Shown: positions 7,374 to 16,304 of the stretch, piece by piece
How positions within the stretch are numbered: the stretch's first letter is position 1
Layout of the letters: each line of letters opens with the position of its first letter
Assembly: GCA_029861955.1 (NCBI GenBank)
Contig: JAOTYK010000004.1
Location: 85,351-149,350 of the forward strand
Direction: 5' to 3'
Length of the DNA stretch: 64,000 bases
DNA from: Acidobacteriota bacterium
GTDB lineage: Bacteria > Acidobacteriota > Polarisedimenticolia > Polarisedimenticolales > Polarisedimenticolaceae
Notes under the pieces: model-generated
The model's input: only the letters and a program-made list of their open reading frames with translations
Told to the model about the DNA's origin: nothing
Databases searched by the model: none
Program-made: the position numbers and the translations under genes

Positions 7374-10300
7374 ATGAAGCGAACAAGAATCGGATTCGGA
7401 TGGGTTTCCCTCTCACTACTGGCGACGGCAGTTCTGGCGTTACCTGGAACCTCATTCCAGATTGAAGACGGGGATCTATTCGCGGAAGGTGGGCTGGACT
7501 GGGAAAGTCTTGCCGGATCTCCGGACCTGAAGATCGGCGTGGATCTCCCCACCGGTCAAACGGACGATTCGCTGGCGGGAAAGGAAGATTACCTGGCTCC
7601 CGGCATCACGTTCGGGTCGATCCCCAACAACAAGAGCAATCTGCTTCGATTTTATGTTGCCCATGAACCCGTTGAAGTGAACGGCGAGTTCGAGGACTTC
7701 ATTCACATGGCCTGGATCCGATCCAATACGCTGGGATCGGCCAACATGGACTTCGAATTCAACCAGGGCGATCAGGTCAGCGAAAACGGCGTCACGCCGG
7801 TCCGTCTCGCGGGCGACATGTTGATCACTTTTGCGTTCTCCGGTGGTGGTAACCAGGTCGAGCTGGGTCTCTCCCTCTGGACTGATGTCGGTCCGTGCGA
7901 GGCCGCAAATTTGGCCCCCTGCTGGGGGCCGGTCATGGAGCTCGCGGGGATCGCAAGCGGTTCCGTCAATAGCGCCGAGGTAACGGATCCCATCGAGGGC
8001 GCCCAGTTGGCGGAGAGCACGTTCGGCGAGGCGACCATCAACCTCACCCAGGCCGGCGTTTTCGATCGCGAGGAGTGCATCTCATTCGGCACGGCCTACG
8101 TCAAGAGCCGCTCTTCGACTTCGTTTACTTCTTCGATGAAGGACTTCATCCGGCCGATGGACGTCAGTGTAACCAACTGCGCCACGGTGTCCGTCCGTAA
8201 GGATGCGGTACCCAATCACGAACAGGACTTCAGTTTCACCGCTTCCGCCGAACTCGGAGTGACCGGATTTGACCTCGACGACGACGGCGACGACAGCAAC
8301 GAGTTGGCCAGCAGCATCCTGCTTGAGGGCCGCTTCGACGAGACAATTGTGGTCGGCGAGCTCGCCGAGCCTGGCTGGGATCTGACCGATGTGAGCTGTA
8401 GTGGGCCCGCAGTTGCCGCGACTGACGGCGATGGCGTTCTAACCGGCGAGGTATTGATCGACGCAGAGGCGGGGGACAACGTCGACTGCACCTTTACCAA
8501 TACCCAGCGTGGCCGAATCCTCGTTCAGCAGATCACGGACCCTGATGGCGATCCGCAGCTCTTCAATTTCCAACTCGCCGGTGGGCCGGACGATCTGTCG
8601 CAGTCATTCGGCCTGACCGACAATGCGCCCGCCAACGACAGCGGCACGATCCGCCCGGGTGGATACGTCGTGACCCAGCAGTCCGCCGGTCCTGAATGGG
8701 ATTTGACCAGCGCAAGTTGCGATGACGGGAGCTCCGTCGATAACGTGATCCTCGATCCCGGAGAAACCGTTCTCTGCACATTCGTCAATACTCGGCGCGG
8801 CAGGATCCTGATCGACCAGGTGACCGTGCCTTCCGCCGATCCCCAATCGTTCAGTTTCAGTCTCGCCGGCGGTCCGACCAGCCTGAACCAGTCGTTTGCG
8901 TTGAACGACGCTGCGGCGCTTCATGACAGCGGACTCGTGCGTTCGGGCAGCTATGTCGCGACTCAGACCGATCCCGGTGCGGAGTGGGATCTGACCAGCG
9001 CTAGTTGCGACGACGGCAGCGCCGTAGACGACGTCAATGTCGCCCCCGGCGAGACGGTCACCTGCACGTTCGTCAATACCAAACGTGGTCGCGTGCTGAT
9101 CGATCAGGTAACGATCCCGGCCGACGACCCTCAACCCTTCGGCTTCGACTTGACCGGCGGTCCCGATTCTACGAATCAGTCGTTTTCGTTGACTGATTCG
9201 GCAACCCCTCATGACAGCGGCTTTGTCCGAAATGGATCCTACAACGCAGCTCAGACTGACCCCGGCGGCGGATGGGATCTGACCAGTGCAGCGTGTGACG
9301 ACGGCAGTTCTGTCGATGCCATCGATCTCGCACCCGGTGAGACGGTTATCTGTACCTTCGTCAACACCAAGCGAGGTCGCATTGTCATCGACCAGGTAAC
9401 CGATCCCAGTGGTGATCCGCAGGCCTTTGCCTTCGATCTGAGCGGAGGCCCGGACGCTATCGACCAACACCCCAATTTGACCGATAGTGCGACGCCCCAC
9501 GACAGTGGATTGCAGCAGCCCGGGGTGTACGCCATCTCTCAGGCCGACCCTGGCGCGGCATGGGATCTACAGAGCGCCACCTGCGCTGACGGAAGCTCCG
9601 TCAGCGCGATCGCCCTCGATCCCGGTGAAGTCGTGACCTGCACCTTCGTCAATATTAAACGCGGTCGGATCCTGGTCGATCAGGTGACGGTGCCGGCCGC
9701 AGACCCGCAGGTCTTTGCGTTTGGCCTGTCCGGCGGGCCGGACTCGCTCGAACAGAGTTTCGGGCTGACTGATAGCTCGGATCCCCATGACAGTGGATTC
9801 GTGCGTAGCGGTGGCTACGTCGCGCAGCAGACCGACCCCGGCAGCGAGTGGGACCTGACCAACGCTACCTGCGATGGTGGGCAGGCGCCAGACTCGATCG
9901 TATTGAGTCCCGGCGCGACGGTCACTTGCACTTTTGTCAACACGAAGCGCGGCAAGATAATCGTCGACCAGGTCACGTTGCCGACGGGCGACCCGCAGAT
10001 CTTCCAGTTCAATCTGACAGGTGGCGCGGATGCAATCGGACAGGAGTTTGGGCTGAGCGACGGGGCGACGCCCCACGACAGCGGCGTGGTCCGCTCCGGA
10101 ACGTTTGCGATCAGCCAGCAAGATCCAGGCGACGATTGGGATCTGACGAGCGCGAGTTGTGACGACGGTAGTGCCGTCAGTGGCGTCGAGCTTCAGCCCG
10201 GCGAAACGGTGACTTGTACATTCGTCAACACAAAGCGTGGACGGATCCTGGTCGACGTGGTGACCGATCCTGGTGGCGATCCGCAAACGTTTGGTTTCCA

Positions 10301-13300
10301 ATTGAGTGGCGGGCCCGATGCTGTATCTCAGTTGGCCAGCATGACCGATTCGGATGACGCCCACGACAGCGGCCTGATCCGCTCCGGAAGCTACGCGCTC
10401 AATCCGGACTCTCCGGCGGCGCTCTGGACGCTCACCGATGCCAGTTGTGACGACGGGAGTGCGATCGCAGACATCGGGCTTGCCGCCGGTGAGGAGATCA
10501 AATGCGCGCTGATCTACATAAAGGCCGCGACCGTGACGATCGTCAAGGATGCGGTGCCGAACGACTCGCAGGACTTCGAGTTCACGGTCATCGGAAGCGA
10601 TTATCTCGGAGCGCCGGTTTTCGTCAGCGCGAAGGTCGACGACGATGACGATTCAAGTCGTGCCAACAATCACGCCTGGAACCTCGTCCATGGAAACTAC
10701 ACAGTCACCGAGTTCGATGCGGGACCGGCCTGGGACCTGGATTCAGTGGAATGCATGACAGCATCGGGTGCAGCGACCGGTCAGGCCAGCACCTCAAGTC
10801 GATCGATCGATCTCGACCTGGTTGCCGGCGCCGAGGTGAGTTGCCGGTTCGTCAATATCAAACGAGGGCAGATTCTCGTTGAGAAGTTCGTCGTCAACGA
10901 ATCGACCGGCGTCGGCTTCGACCCACGGGACCATCCGTTCGCGTTCGACCCAAGCTATGACTCGGAGTTCTGGCTCAAGCATCAAGAGGTCAACGAAAGC
11001 GCGTACCTGCGAGCCGGAGAGAACTACTCGGTGTCCGAGCGGACGCCGCCGGGCTGGGTTGTCAGCAGTACTTGCACCTATCCCGACGGTTCGACCGGTT
11101 CCGCTGGTCAGATCGCGCTCGCTCCCGGTGAAGTTGTTACGTGTCTGTTTACCAACGAGATGCGAATCCACCCCGGTTCGTCCGGATTCTGGCGTAACTG
11201 GAGCAATCATTACGACAGCTCGGAGTTCCGTAGCATTCTGGAGTTGGCCCTCGCCGACTCGCCGATCTACGCTGGACTCTTCAATTCGAATGGCGACCTC
11301 GCAGCGGACGCGATCCCGCGTGTCGAGGCGATCTACAACAACCAGTCGGCATCAGACACGCAGCCAATGCTTCGCGAGATGACGAGCATGATGTTGAATC
11401 TCGCCGTCAGTAAAGCGCCGGAACTTGAGGGGCTGCAACGCAACGATGATATCTGTCGAAGCTGCCTTATTGAGGTGGACGACGTGGTAGGCGCTTTGTC
11501 ATTGCTCCAGCGTGAGTCTCCCTGTCTCGACCCGGAACAAACCGTTGTGAACGATCTGATCGCAACAGCCGAGTCCACCTGGACCGGACTGCTCTCCTCT
11601 GATTGGTCGTTCGACGGGTTGAGCGTCCAGGAGCGCGGGGTGATGGAGATTTTGCTGGGGAACATGAATCACGGCATAGGCCTCGTGGTCGACCCCAGCA
11701 CATACCCCGACGACCTTGGATGCCTGCAGGTGCTGGATGGAGTGAAAGTTCTCGCTACGTGGTTTGCCGACGCCGATGGCGACGGCTTCGGGATCTCGAG
11801 CGAGACGAGCGATACCTGCGATCCGACTCCTCCCGCGGGTTACAGCGCGGTTGACGGAGATTGCGACGATGCCAACGTCGCTGTGTATCCGGGTGCGACC
11901 GAACTGTGCGACGGTTTGGATAACGACTGCGACACGATCGTCGACTCCGAGCTCGATACCGATGGTGACAACGTCGATGACCTGTGTGACGCGTTCCCGC
12001 AGGACGCAACGCGTTCAGGCGGATTGCGCTACGGCAGCACGGGCGCGTTTAACGACTCATGGTCCGAGGTCGCGTTGCCGGCCGTCTATCAGGACCCCGT
12101 TGTTATTGTCGGGCCTCCCACTTCCAACGACGTTGAGCCCGGTGTTGCCCAGATCGTGGTTAACCGCGAGGACGGAGACAGTTTCGACCTCCGTTTCCGC
12201 GAGTGGGATTATCTGGATGGGTATCGAGAGGTCGACGAGAGTGCTTCGTATGCGGTGATGGAGCGTGGTCGGTACACGATGGACGACGGCAGCATCTGGG
12301 AGTGGGGGACCGTTGAATTGACAGCCGGGTATCCTCGATTCAGGACCCATCTGTTCGACGCGTCGTTTCCCGGTACGCCGGTGTTGTTCTTGACGGGGCA
12401 GGCCGAGGATGGCACGCCCATCGCGATACGATCGAGAAATCTGTCCGGTGACGGGTTCGAAGTCGGGATGTTCCCCGAGGAGTCGTCGATCGCGACGCTA
12501 ACCGAATCCGAGGTCGGCTACCTGGCGATCTACAGTGCTTCCGAGTCGGGAAGGGTGATGGCCAACAGTGGACCTACTCCGTATCTGATCCAACGACCCG
12601 TCGTAGACCACAAATTGAGCCCCGTCATGAGTTGGAGCCTCCGGCTGCAGGAAGAGCGATCTAAGGACTCGGAAGTCGCTCACACCACGGAGACCCTCGC
12701 GGTGCTCGCTCTCGGCGATCAACTCTTGGCACAGGAAATGTCGGTCGCAGGTTGGGATACGACCTCGCTTCGGTCACTGGCACCCGACGAATCCGCCGCC
12801 ATGGAGTGGGGCGTCGTCGACGGCGTTCCAGATGGTCGTTGGGCAACCGTACCGTTGTCTCGCAACTACGTAGATCCGGTTGTTATCGTGAAACCGATGT
12901 CAAACCTCAGCGGGCAGATGGGAGTGATCCGCTTGCAGAACGTCACCGAGGATGCTTTCCAGGTCCGATTCCAACGCTGGAAGTACCTACCGTGCTGCAA
13001 CGACGCCGAGCAAATGTTCTACATGGTCGCGGAGTCGGGTGTTCACGAAATCGCCGGACTGACCGTCGAGGCTGGAACCCTGGAGACTGACGGAGCGTTA
13101 GGGGCAGGATCGTGGTCCGAGGTGTCACTGACATCGATGGTGGGACCGCCGGCGGTGTTCGCCTCGGTCCAGACGATGTTCGGTTGGGATGCCGTGGTAA
13201 CTCGTGTCGCGAACAGTTCATCGGCAGGCTTCAGCCTGGTGTTGCAAGAAGAAGAGAATGGCGACTTTGGTCACGCGATGGAAGTAGCGGGTTGGATTGC

Positions 13301-13583
13301 GATCGAGCAGGGTCAGGGCCGCACTTCTTCCGGACGATTCGTTGAAATATTCTCCGAGCAACTGGGAAGCGATCCCGAAATGGTCGAGTTCTCCCGGCGC
13401 ATGGATCGTAGCTTCCCCGTTGTTCTTGCCGATATCACCAGCACCTACGACGATGAGCCCTGCCTGGTTCGGTACAACATGATCGACTCCGAGCGAATCG
13501 AGTTGTTTATTCAGGAAGAGCAGTCGATGGACATGGAGATGCAGCACGCCTCCGAGGAGGTTTCGGTATTCGTCGCAGAATGA
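7374..13583 (+). CDS. Giant secreted multi-repeat surface protein
   Basis: A protein of 2069 residues with a signal peptide over residues 1-25 (hydrophobic core VSLSLLATAVLALPG). Residues about 30-265 form an N-terminal head. Seven tandem 95-residue repeats (residues about 379-1049) start RGRILVDQVT and end PGETVTCTFVNTK. They are flanked by three divergent relatives. They resemble the prealbumin-like SpaA/Cna-B-type folds that build stalks. A further module (HPGSSGFWRNW ...) follows. Next comes a MopE-type Asp-rich putative metal-binding segment (DADGDGFG ... GDCDDANVAVYPGATELCDG ... NDCD). The C-terminal 550 residues contain at least two copies of an H-type-lectin-like module (YQDPVVIVGPP ... 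FDLRFREWDY). This is an inferred adhesin. The repeats could cause length variation. Confidence 0.88.
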   Translation: MKRTRIGFGWVSLSLLATAVLALPGTSFQIEDGDLFAEGGLDWESLAGSPDLKIGVDLPTGQTDDSLAGKEDYLAPGITFGSIPNNKSNLLRFYVAHEPVEVNGEFEDFIHMAWIRSNTLGSANMDFEFNQGDQVSENGVTPVRLAGDMLITFAFSGGGNQVELGLSLWTDVGPCEAANLAPCWGPVMELAGIASGSVNSAEVTDPIEGAQLAESTFGEATINLTQAGVFDREECISFGTAYVKSRSSTSFTSSMKDFIRPMDVSVTNCATVSVRKDAVPNHEQDFSFTASAELGVTGFDLDDDGDDSNELASSILLEGRFDETIVVGELAEPGWDLTDVSCSGPAVAATDGDGVLTGEVLIDAEAGDNVDCTFTNTQRGRILVQQITDPDGDPQLFNFQLAGGPDDLSQSFGLTDNAPANDSGTIRPGGYVVTQQSAGPEWDLTSASCDDGSSVDNVILDPGETVLCTFVNTRRGRILIDQVTVPSADPQSFSFSLAGGPTSLNQSFALNDAAALHDSGLVRSGSYVATQTDPGAEWDLTSASCDDGSAVDDVNVAPGETVTCTFVNTKRGRVLIDQVTIPADDPQPFGFDLTGGPDSTNQSFSLTDSATPHDSGFVRNGSYNAAQTDPGGGWDLTSAACDDGSSVDAIDLAPGETVICTFVNTKRGRIVIDQVTDPSGDPQAFAFDLSGGPDAIDQHPNLTDSATPHDSGLQQPGVYAISQADPGAAWDLQSATCADGSSVSAIALDPGEVVTCTFVNIKRGRILVDQVTVPAADPQVFAFGLSGGPDSLEQSFGLTDSSDPHDSGFVRSGGYVAQQTDPGSEWDLTNATCDGGQAPDSIVLSPGATVTCTFVNTKRGKIIVDQVTLPTGDPQIFQFNLTGGADAIGQEFGLSDGATPHDSGVVRSGTFAISQQDPGDDWDLTSASCDDGSAVSGVELQPGETVTCTFVNTKRGRILVDVVTDPGGDPQTFGFQLSGGPDAVSQLASMTDSDDAHDSGLIRSGSYALNPDSPAALWTLTDASCDDGSAIADIGLAAGEEIKCALIYIKAATVTIVKDAVPNDSQDFEFTVIGSDYLGAPVFVSAKVDDDDDSSRANNHAWNLVHGNYTVTEFDAGPAWDLDSVECMTASGAATGQASTSSRSIDLDLVAGAEVSCRFVNIKRGQILVEKFVVNESTGVGFDPRDHPFAFDPSYDSEFWLKHQEVNESAYLRAGENYSVSERTPPGWVVSSTCTYPDGSTGSAGQIALAPGEVVTCLFTNEMRIHPGSSGFWRNWSNHYDSSEFRSILELALADSPIYAGLFNSNGDLAADAIPRVEAIYNNQSASDTQPMLREMTSMMLNLAVSKAPELEGLQRNDDICRSCLIEVDDVVGALSLLQRESPCLDPEQTVVNDLIATAESTWTGLLSSDWSFDGLSVQERGVMEILLGNMNHGIGLVVDPSTYPDDLGCLQVLDGVKVLATWFADADGDGFGISSETSDTCDPTPPAGYSAVDGDCDDANVAVYPGATELCDGLDNDCDTIVDSELDTDGDNVDDLCDAFPQDATRSGGLRYGSTGAFNDSWSEVALPAVYQDPVVIVGPPTSNDVEPGVAQIVVNREDGDSFDLRFREWDYLDGYREVDESASYAVMERGRYTMDDGSIWEWGTVELTAGYPRFRTHLFDASFPGTPVLFLTGQAEDGTPIAIRSRNLSGDGFEVGMFPEESSIATLTESEVGYLAIYSASESGRVMANSGPTPYLIQRPVVDHKLSPVMSWSLRLQEERSKDSEVAHTTETLAVLALGDQLLAQEMSVAGWDTTSLRSLAPDESAAMEWGVVDGVPDGRWATVPLSRNYVDPVVIVKPMSNLSGQMGVIRLQNVTEDAFQVRFQRWKYLPCCNDAEQMFYMVAESGVHEIAGLTVEAGTLETDGALGAGSWSEVSLTSMVGPPAVFASVQTMFGWDAVVTRVANSSSAGFSLVLQEEENGDFGHAMEVAGWIAIEQGQGRTSSGRFVEIFSEQLGSDPEMVEFSRRMDRSFPVVLADITSTYDDEPCLVRYNMIDSERIELFIQEEQSMDMEMQHASEEVSVFVAE
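8508..10520 (+). repeat. Seven tandem 285-bp coding repeats
   Basis: The units begin with codons for RGR/RGK and recur every 285 nt or so. Bases have diverged substantially between units while the protein pattern is kept, so this is an older duplication under protein-level constraint. The unit ends carry the conserved Cys of CTFVN, and another Cys lies in the ASCDDGS segment; these may form a disulfide in each unit. Confidence 0.85.
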
Positions 13584-13587
13584 AGTC

Positions 13588-13614
13588 GCCGCGGGGGTTA
13601 AGCGCCCCCGTGGC
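13588..13614 (+). terminator. GC-rich hairpin after the giant gene
   Basis: GCCGCGGGGG pairs with CCCCCGTGGC around a loop of 7 nt, 2 nt after the stop codon. There is no T-run, so termination would be weak or Rho-assisted. Confidence 0.45.
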
Positions 13615-13841
13615 CTCACTCTTAGACGTAGGGGTCACTTGCGAGTGGCCTACCGAGTGTTTCGAGCATCAGCCAGCCGGAATGTGACGGCCAACCAGCA
13701 AGCCCTGCTGGCTGAACCCGGAGGACGAAATGAACCCGGATGTCATTCATCTGGGGCAATGCTTCTTCTACGAGGGTGAATAGGGCATATTTTTCGAGCC
13801 GTGTTCGAGTTAGACACCTCACCGCTTTTCGGGTCAGGAAC

Positions 13842-14060
13842 ATGCAAATGAAATTGATAGGATCTCGAGTTCTTCGCGCACTCGCGACGGGGGCTGGCAT
13901 GGCTCTCGTCAGCCTCCTCGTGGATGTCATCTTCAACCCGAATCCTCTCAACTCTGAGACGATTCAGACGAAACTTGGAACCTTTGCGATTGGCTCGGTC
14001 CTGGCCTATCTGGTGTTTGCGTATTTCGAGACCAAGGCCGCCAAGAAGTCGGGTTCCTGA
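13842..14060 (+). CDS. Small two-helix membrane protein
   Basis: The longer frame starts at 13740, but the ATG at 13842, preceded by CAGGAA, gives a cleaner product of 72 residues. It has two hydrophobic helices (VLRALATGAGMALVSLLVDVIF and FAIGSVLAYLVFAYF) joined by a short polar loop. The C-terminus is charged (ETKAAKKSGS). I do not recognise the family. It is the last gene before the element edge and runs in the same direction as the giant gene. Confidence 0.5.
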   Translation: MQMKLIGSRVLRALATGAGMALVSLLVDVIFNPNPLNSETIQTKLGTFAIGSVLAYLVFAYFETKAAKKSGS

Positions 14061-14198
14061 CCAGCTACAGATTCCTTGCGTCGTCCAAGAGGATCGTTAC
14101 GAGGCAAAGATGAGTAGGGACCTGAACAGGGACCCTACGGCAGCCCATTGACCGCGCTACTCGTTTTACTCGTGCTAACGACTGAGCCCACAAACAAA

Positions 14199-14244
14199 AG
14201 CCCCACCGCAACTTCGCGGTATTCCGCCAATTCACGGTGGGGCT
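14199..14244 (-). terminator. Element-edge hairpin terminator (best copy)
   Basis: AGCCCCACCG and CGGTGGGGCT form a perfect 10-bp outer stem with an inner hairpin. On the minus strand it is followed by TTTTGTTTG. It is closely similar in sequence and position to 6719-6764. The flanking block (cccattgaccg ... cacaaa) is also shared with the 6660-6718 region. Confidence 0.65.
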
Positions 14245-14256
14245 ATCTAACGCTTC

Positions 14257-14292
14257 GAAGGCCGATGCTCTATCCAGCTGAGCTACAGGCGC
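14257..14292 (-). repeat. Displaced tRNA-Arg(UCU) 5' half, outermost copy
   Basis: The 36 bp are identical to bases 1-36 of the tRNA at 3065-3141. This is the distal end of the element array, 11 kb from the intact tRNA. Confidence 0.9.
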
Positions 14293-14347
14293 GTGTTCAT
14301 CACCGTGAGGGTATCCGTCAGTGGAAGCTGGCGTCCGGGATGCCGGC
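14283..14347 (-). pseudogene. Integrase relic with internal deletion (copy D)
   Basis: The segment AGIPDASFH, which normally precedes TLRHT in box II, is joined directly to TDTLTVMNTRL and the TAG in the tRNA half. About 60 codons in between are missing. This shows that a fourth integrase once lay here, so another element probably occupied the site and was lost. From 14348 to 14414 nothing else was recognised. Confidence 0.65.
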
Positions 14348-14414
14348 GCGACTCCTAAGAAGCCGGGCGCGGACGATCGCGTACCACCCCACTTCTTGTC
14401 AACTCGGCTCGGAG

Positions 14415-14879
14415 TCACTCTCCGGCGGCAGAGGGCAGAGGTAGCGCGGGTGTCTCCTTGTAGGTCGTCAGGACGATCAGGGAGTGAGTACGTACGACGC
14501 CGGCGATCGTCTTGATCTTGCCTCGGAGAAAATCCTCGAACGCCCTGGGACTCGTGGCCCGCACCTTGAGGAGGTACGAGAAATCTCCGGTGATGCAGTG
14601 GCATTCCTGTACTTCGGGGAAATCCTCGATAGTCCTCAGCAGTCCCTCCTCCCTGGCCGGATCCGTGATGAGAATTTGAACGAAGCCGCAAACCCCGAGA
14701 CCGATTGTCTCGGGGTCCACGAGCGCCGCATACCCCCGCAGCACACCTGCCGACTGCAGCTTCTTCAAGCGTTCGTTCACCGCCGAGATGGACAGTCCTA
14801 CCGCCTGGCCCAGCGTGGAATACGACGTCTTGCCGTCCGTCTGGAGCACATCCAGTAGTCGATAGTCGATCGAGTCCAT
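14415..14879 (-). CDS. Lrp/AsnC family transcriptional regulator
   Basis: A protein of 154 residues from the ATG at 14879, which follows a GGAGTAGGGG ribosome site. A longer in-frame start (14924) would run over the promoter region. The N-terminus is an AsnC-type helix-turn-helix (MDSIDYRLLDVLQTDGKTSY ... GLSISAVNERLKKLQSAGVL). The rest is the RAM effector-binding/oligomerisation domain (FVQILITDPAREEGL ... CHCITGDFSYLLKV). Such proteins sense amino acids or related small molecules and commonly autoregulate. It is divergent from an exported protease over a short intergenic region that contains a palindrome (14909-14929). Local control of that protease is a reasonable inference. Confidence 0.92.
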   Translation of the reverse strand: MDSIDYRLLDVLQTDGKTSYSTLGQAVGLSISAVNERLKKLQSAGVLRGYAALVDPETIGLGVCGFVQILITDPAREEGLLRTIEDFPEVQECHCITGDFSYLLKVRATSPRAFEDFLRGKIKTIAGVVRTHSLIVLTTYKETPALPLPSAAGE

Positions 14880-14908
14880 GACACCCCTACTCCATATTGA
14901 AAACTTAC

Positions 14909-14929
14909 CTGATATTGCGTACAATACAG
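14909..14929. promoter_or_regulatory. Candidate Lrp/AsnC operator
   Basis: CTGATATTGCGTACAATACAG is an imperfect palindrome with perfect arms TATTG/CAATA. It is centred between the divergent regulator and the S41 protease gene, 30-40 bp from each start. The size and symmetry suit an AsnC-family site. A TATAAT-like element lies beside it on the minus strand (CTATAATTA). Confidence 0.5.
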
Positions 14930-14968
14930 TAATTATAGCGGCATAATAACAGAAACATAGGAAATTCT

Positions 14969-16234
14969 ATGGAATTCAATCGAAATGCGCTCCTCCTGAT
15001 CGTCCTGCTCTTCTGGGGCTGCTCGGTCTCTCGAACCGCCTCGGACAGTCGGAGCGAAGATATCCAGTTGCTGACTTCCACCCTCCCACAACGCCATGCC
15101 AATCTGTTCCATCAGCTCCCCGCGGAGGAGTTCTCGGCAGAAATGAATCAACTTCTTTCGCGGGTGGATTCACTGACCGATGCCGAGATGGCGCTGGAGC
15201 TGGCCAGGATTCTCGCCCGTATCGGTGACGGCCACACGCAGCTCAATCTCGGACAGGCGGGAACGGGATTCCGACTACTGCCCGTGGTACTCGGCCGCTT
15301 CGAAGATGGCCTCTTTATCTTGATGGCGGCTCCTGAGCACGCGGATCTGCTGGGTGCAAAGGTGTTGAAGTTTGGAGACCTGCCCGCTGAGGACGCCCTC
15401 GAGCAAGTCGCGCGCTACATCTCCGGTGACAACGAGATGAGTGCGCTTCACTTCGGACCGTCGAGGCTGACGATGGTCGAGATGCTGGCCGCGCTCGGAG
15501 CAGCACCCTCCGACGGTCCGGTCTCACTCGACTTGATGACTCCCGACGGTACTCGGAAAGTTCATCAGGTCGCGCCGATGGCGCTTTCTTCGTACCAGGA
15601 GATCGCGTGGAAGAGTATCGAACGCAAGTCCACCCCGTCTACCGCGGCCGCGCAGGAGAACTACTCTTACCGGTTTCTGGACTCCGATCGGGTGCTCTAC
15701 ATCCAGTATGTTCAATGCAAGAACCAGGAGGGGCTCCCTCTGAAGAAGTTCGCCGCTCAGCTCTGGAAGCAACTGCAAGCGAAGAAGCCGCAGGCCGTTG
15801 TCGTGGACATCAGGAGTAACGGAGGGGGAGATCAAACACTGAACCGACATCTTATTAGCCCGTTGAAACGCTACCAGGAGACGCAAGAGGTTCAGGTGTT
15901 CGGCCTCATAGGTCGTGGAACGTTTTCGGCTGCGATCGAGTTCGCCATCCAGATGGAGCGCAGCTTGAACGCGACATTCGTCGGTGAGCCGACTCGCGGC
16001 AAGCCCAATCATTACGGAGAGAGCGAAGATCTGGAATTGCCCTACTCCGGCCTCTCGATAGGCTACTCCGCCAAGTTCTACCAGCTCAGTGACGTGCAGG
16101 ACGAGCGGCCCTGGATCCCACCGGATATTCCCGTTGGCACGAGCTTCGAGGACTACATCGCCGGTCGCGACCCGGCTTTGGACACAGTCCTGAAGATGGC
16201 CCGGCCCACGACACTCGAGGACGACCGGTCCTGA
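14969..16234 (+). CDS. Exported S41-type (tail-specific/tricorn-like) peptidase lipoprotein
   Basis: A protein of 421 residues. The N-terminus has a short basic region, a hydrophobic core and lipobox LFWGC, so it should be lipid-anchored outside the inner membrane. The C-terminal half has the S41 pattern VVVDIRSNGGGDQTLNRH, then GRGTFSAA with the probable nucleophile Ser in TFS. The following GEPTRGKPNHYGE lies in the substrate groove. No PDZ domain is obvious, and the N-terminal part (residues about 40-210) is unassigned. It is divergently transcribed from an Lrp/AsnC regulator across a 90-bp region with a palindrome. Proteolysis of envelope or imported peptides is inferred. Confidence 0.83.
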   Translation: MEFNRNALLLIVLLFWGCSVSRTASDSRSEDIQLLTSTLPQRHANLFHQLPAEEFSAEMNQLLSRVDSLTDAEMALELARILARIGDGHTQLNLGQAGTGFRLLPVVLGRFEDGLFILMAAPEHADLLGAKVLKFGDLPAEDALEQVARYISGDNEMSALHFGPSRLTMVEMLAALGAAPSDGPVSLDLMTPDGTRKVHQVAPMALSSYQEIAWKSIERKSTPSTAAAQENYSYRFLDSDRVLYIQYVQCKNQEGLPLKKFAAQLWKQLQAKKPQAVVVDIRSNGGGDQTLNRHLISPLKRYQETQEVQVFGLIGRGTFSAAIEFAIQMERSLNATFVGEPTRGKPNHYGESEDLELPYSGLSIGYSAKFYQLSDVQDERPWIPPDIPVGTSFEDYIAGRDPALDTVLKMARPTTLEDDRS

Positions 16235-16304
16235 GAATCCGCGAACCCTAGGTGTTGGCTGGATCGGTCTAGGGGGCCAGGTCATCCAATCGCGTGTGTC
16301 ACCG

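Larger units (their letters stand above)
6813..14256. mobile_element. Degenerate integrative element 3 (giant repeat-protein cargo)
   Basis: The left edge is integrase relic C fused to the tRNA half. The right edge is the hairpin at 14199 next to the tRNA half at 14257. It carries the 2069-residue secreted protein and a small membrane protein. The boundaries are inferred from the repeats. Confidence 0.6.

Noticed and set aside
8508..10520. Regular 285-bp spacing suggesting a CRISPR-like or satellite array
   Set aside because: The units are one continuous reading frame with diverged DNA and conserved protein, so they are protein repeats.
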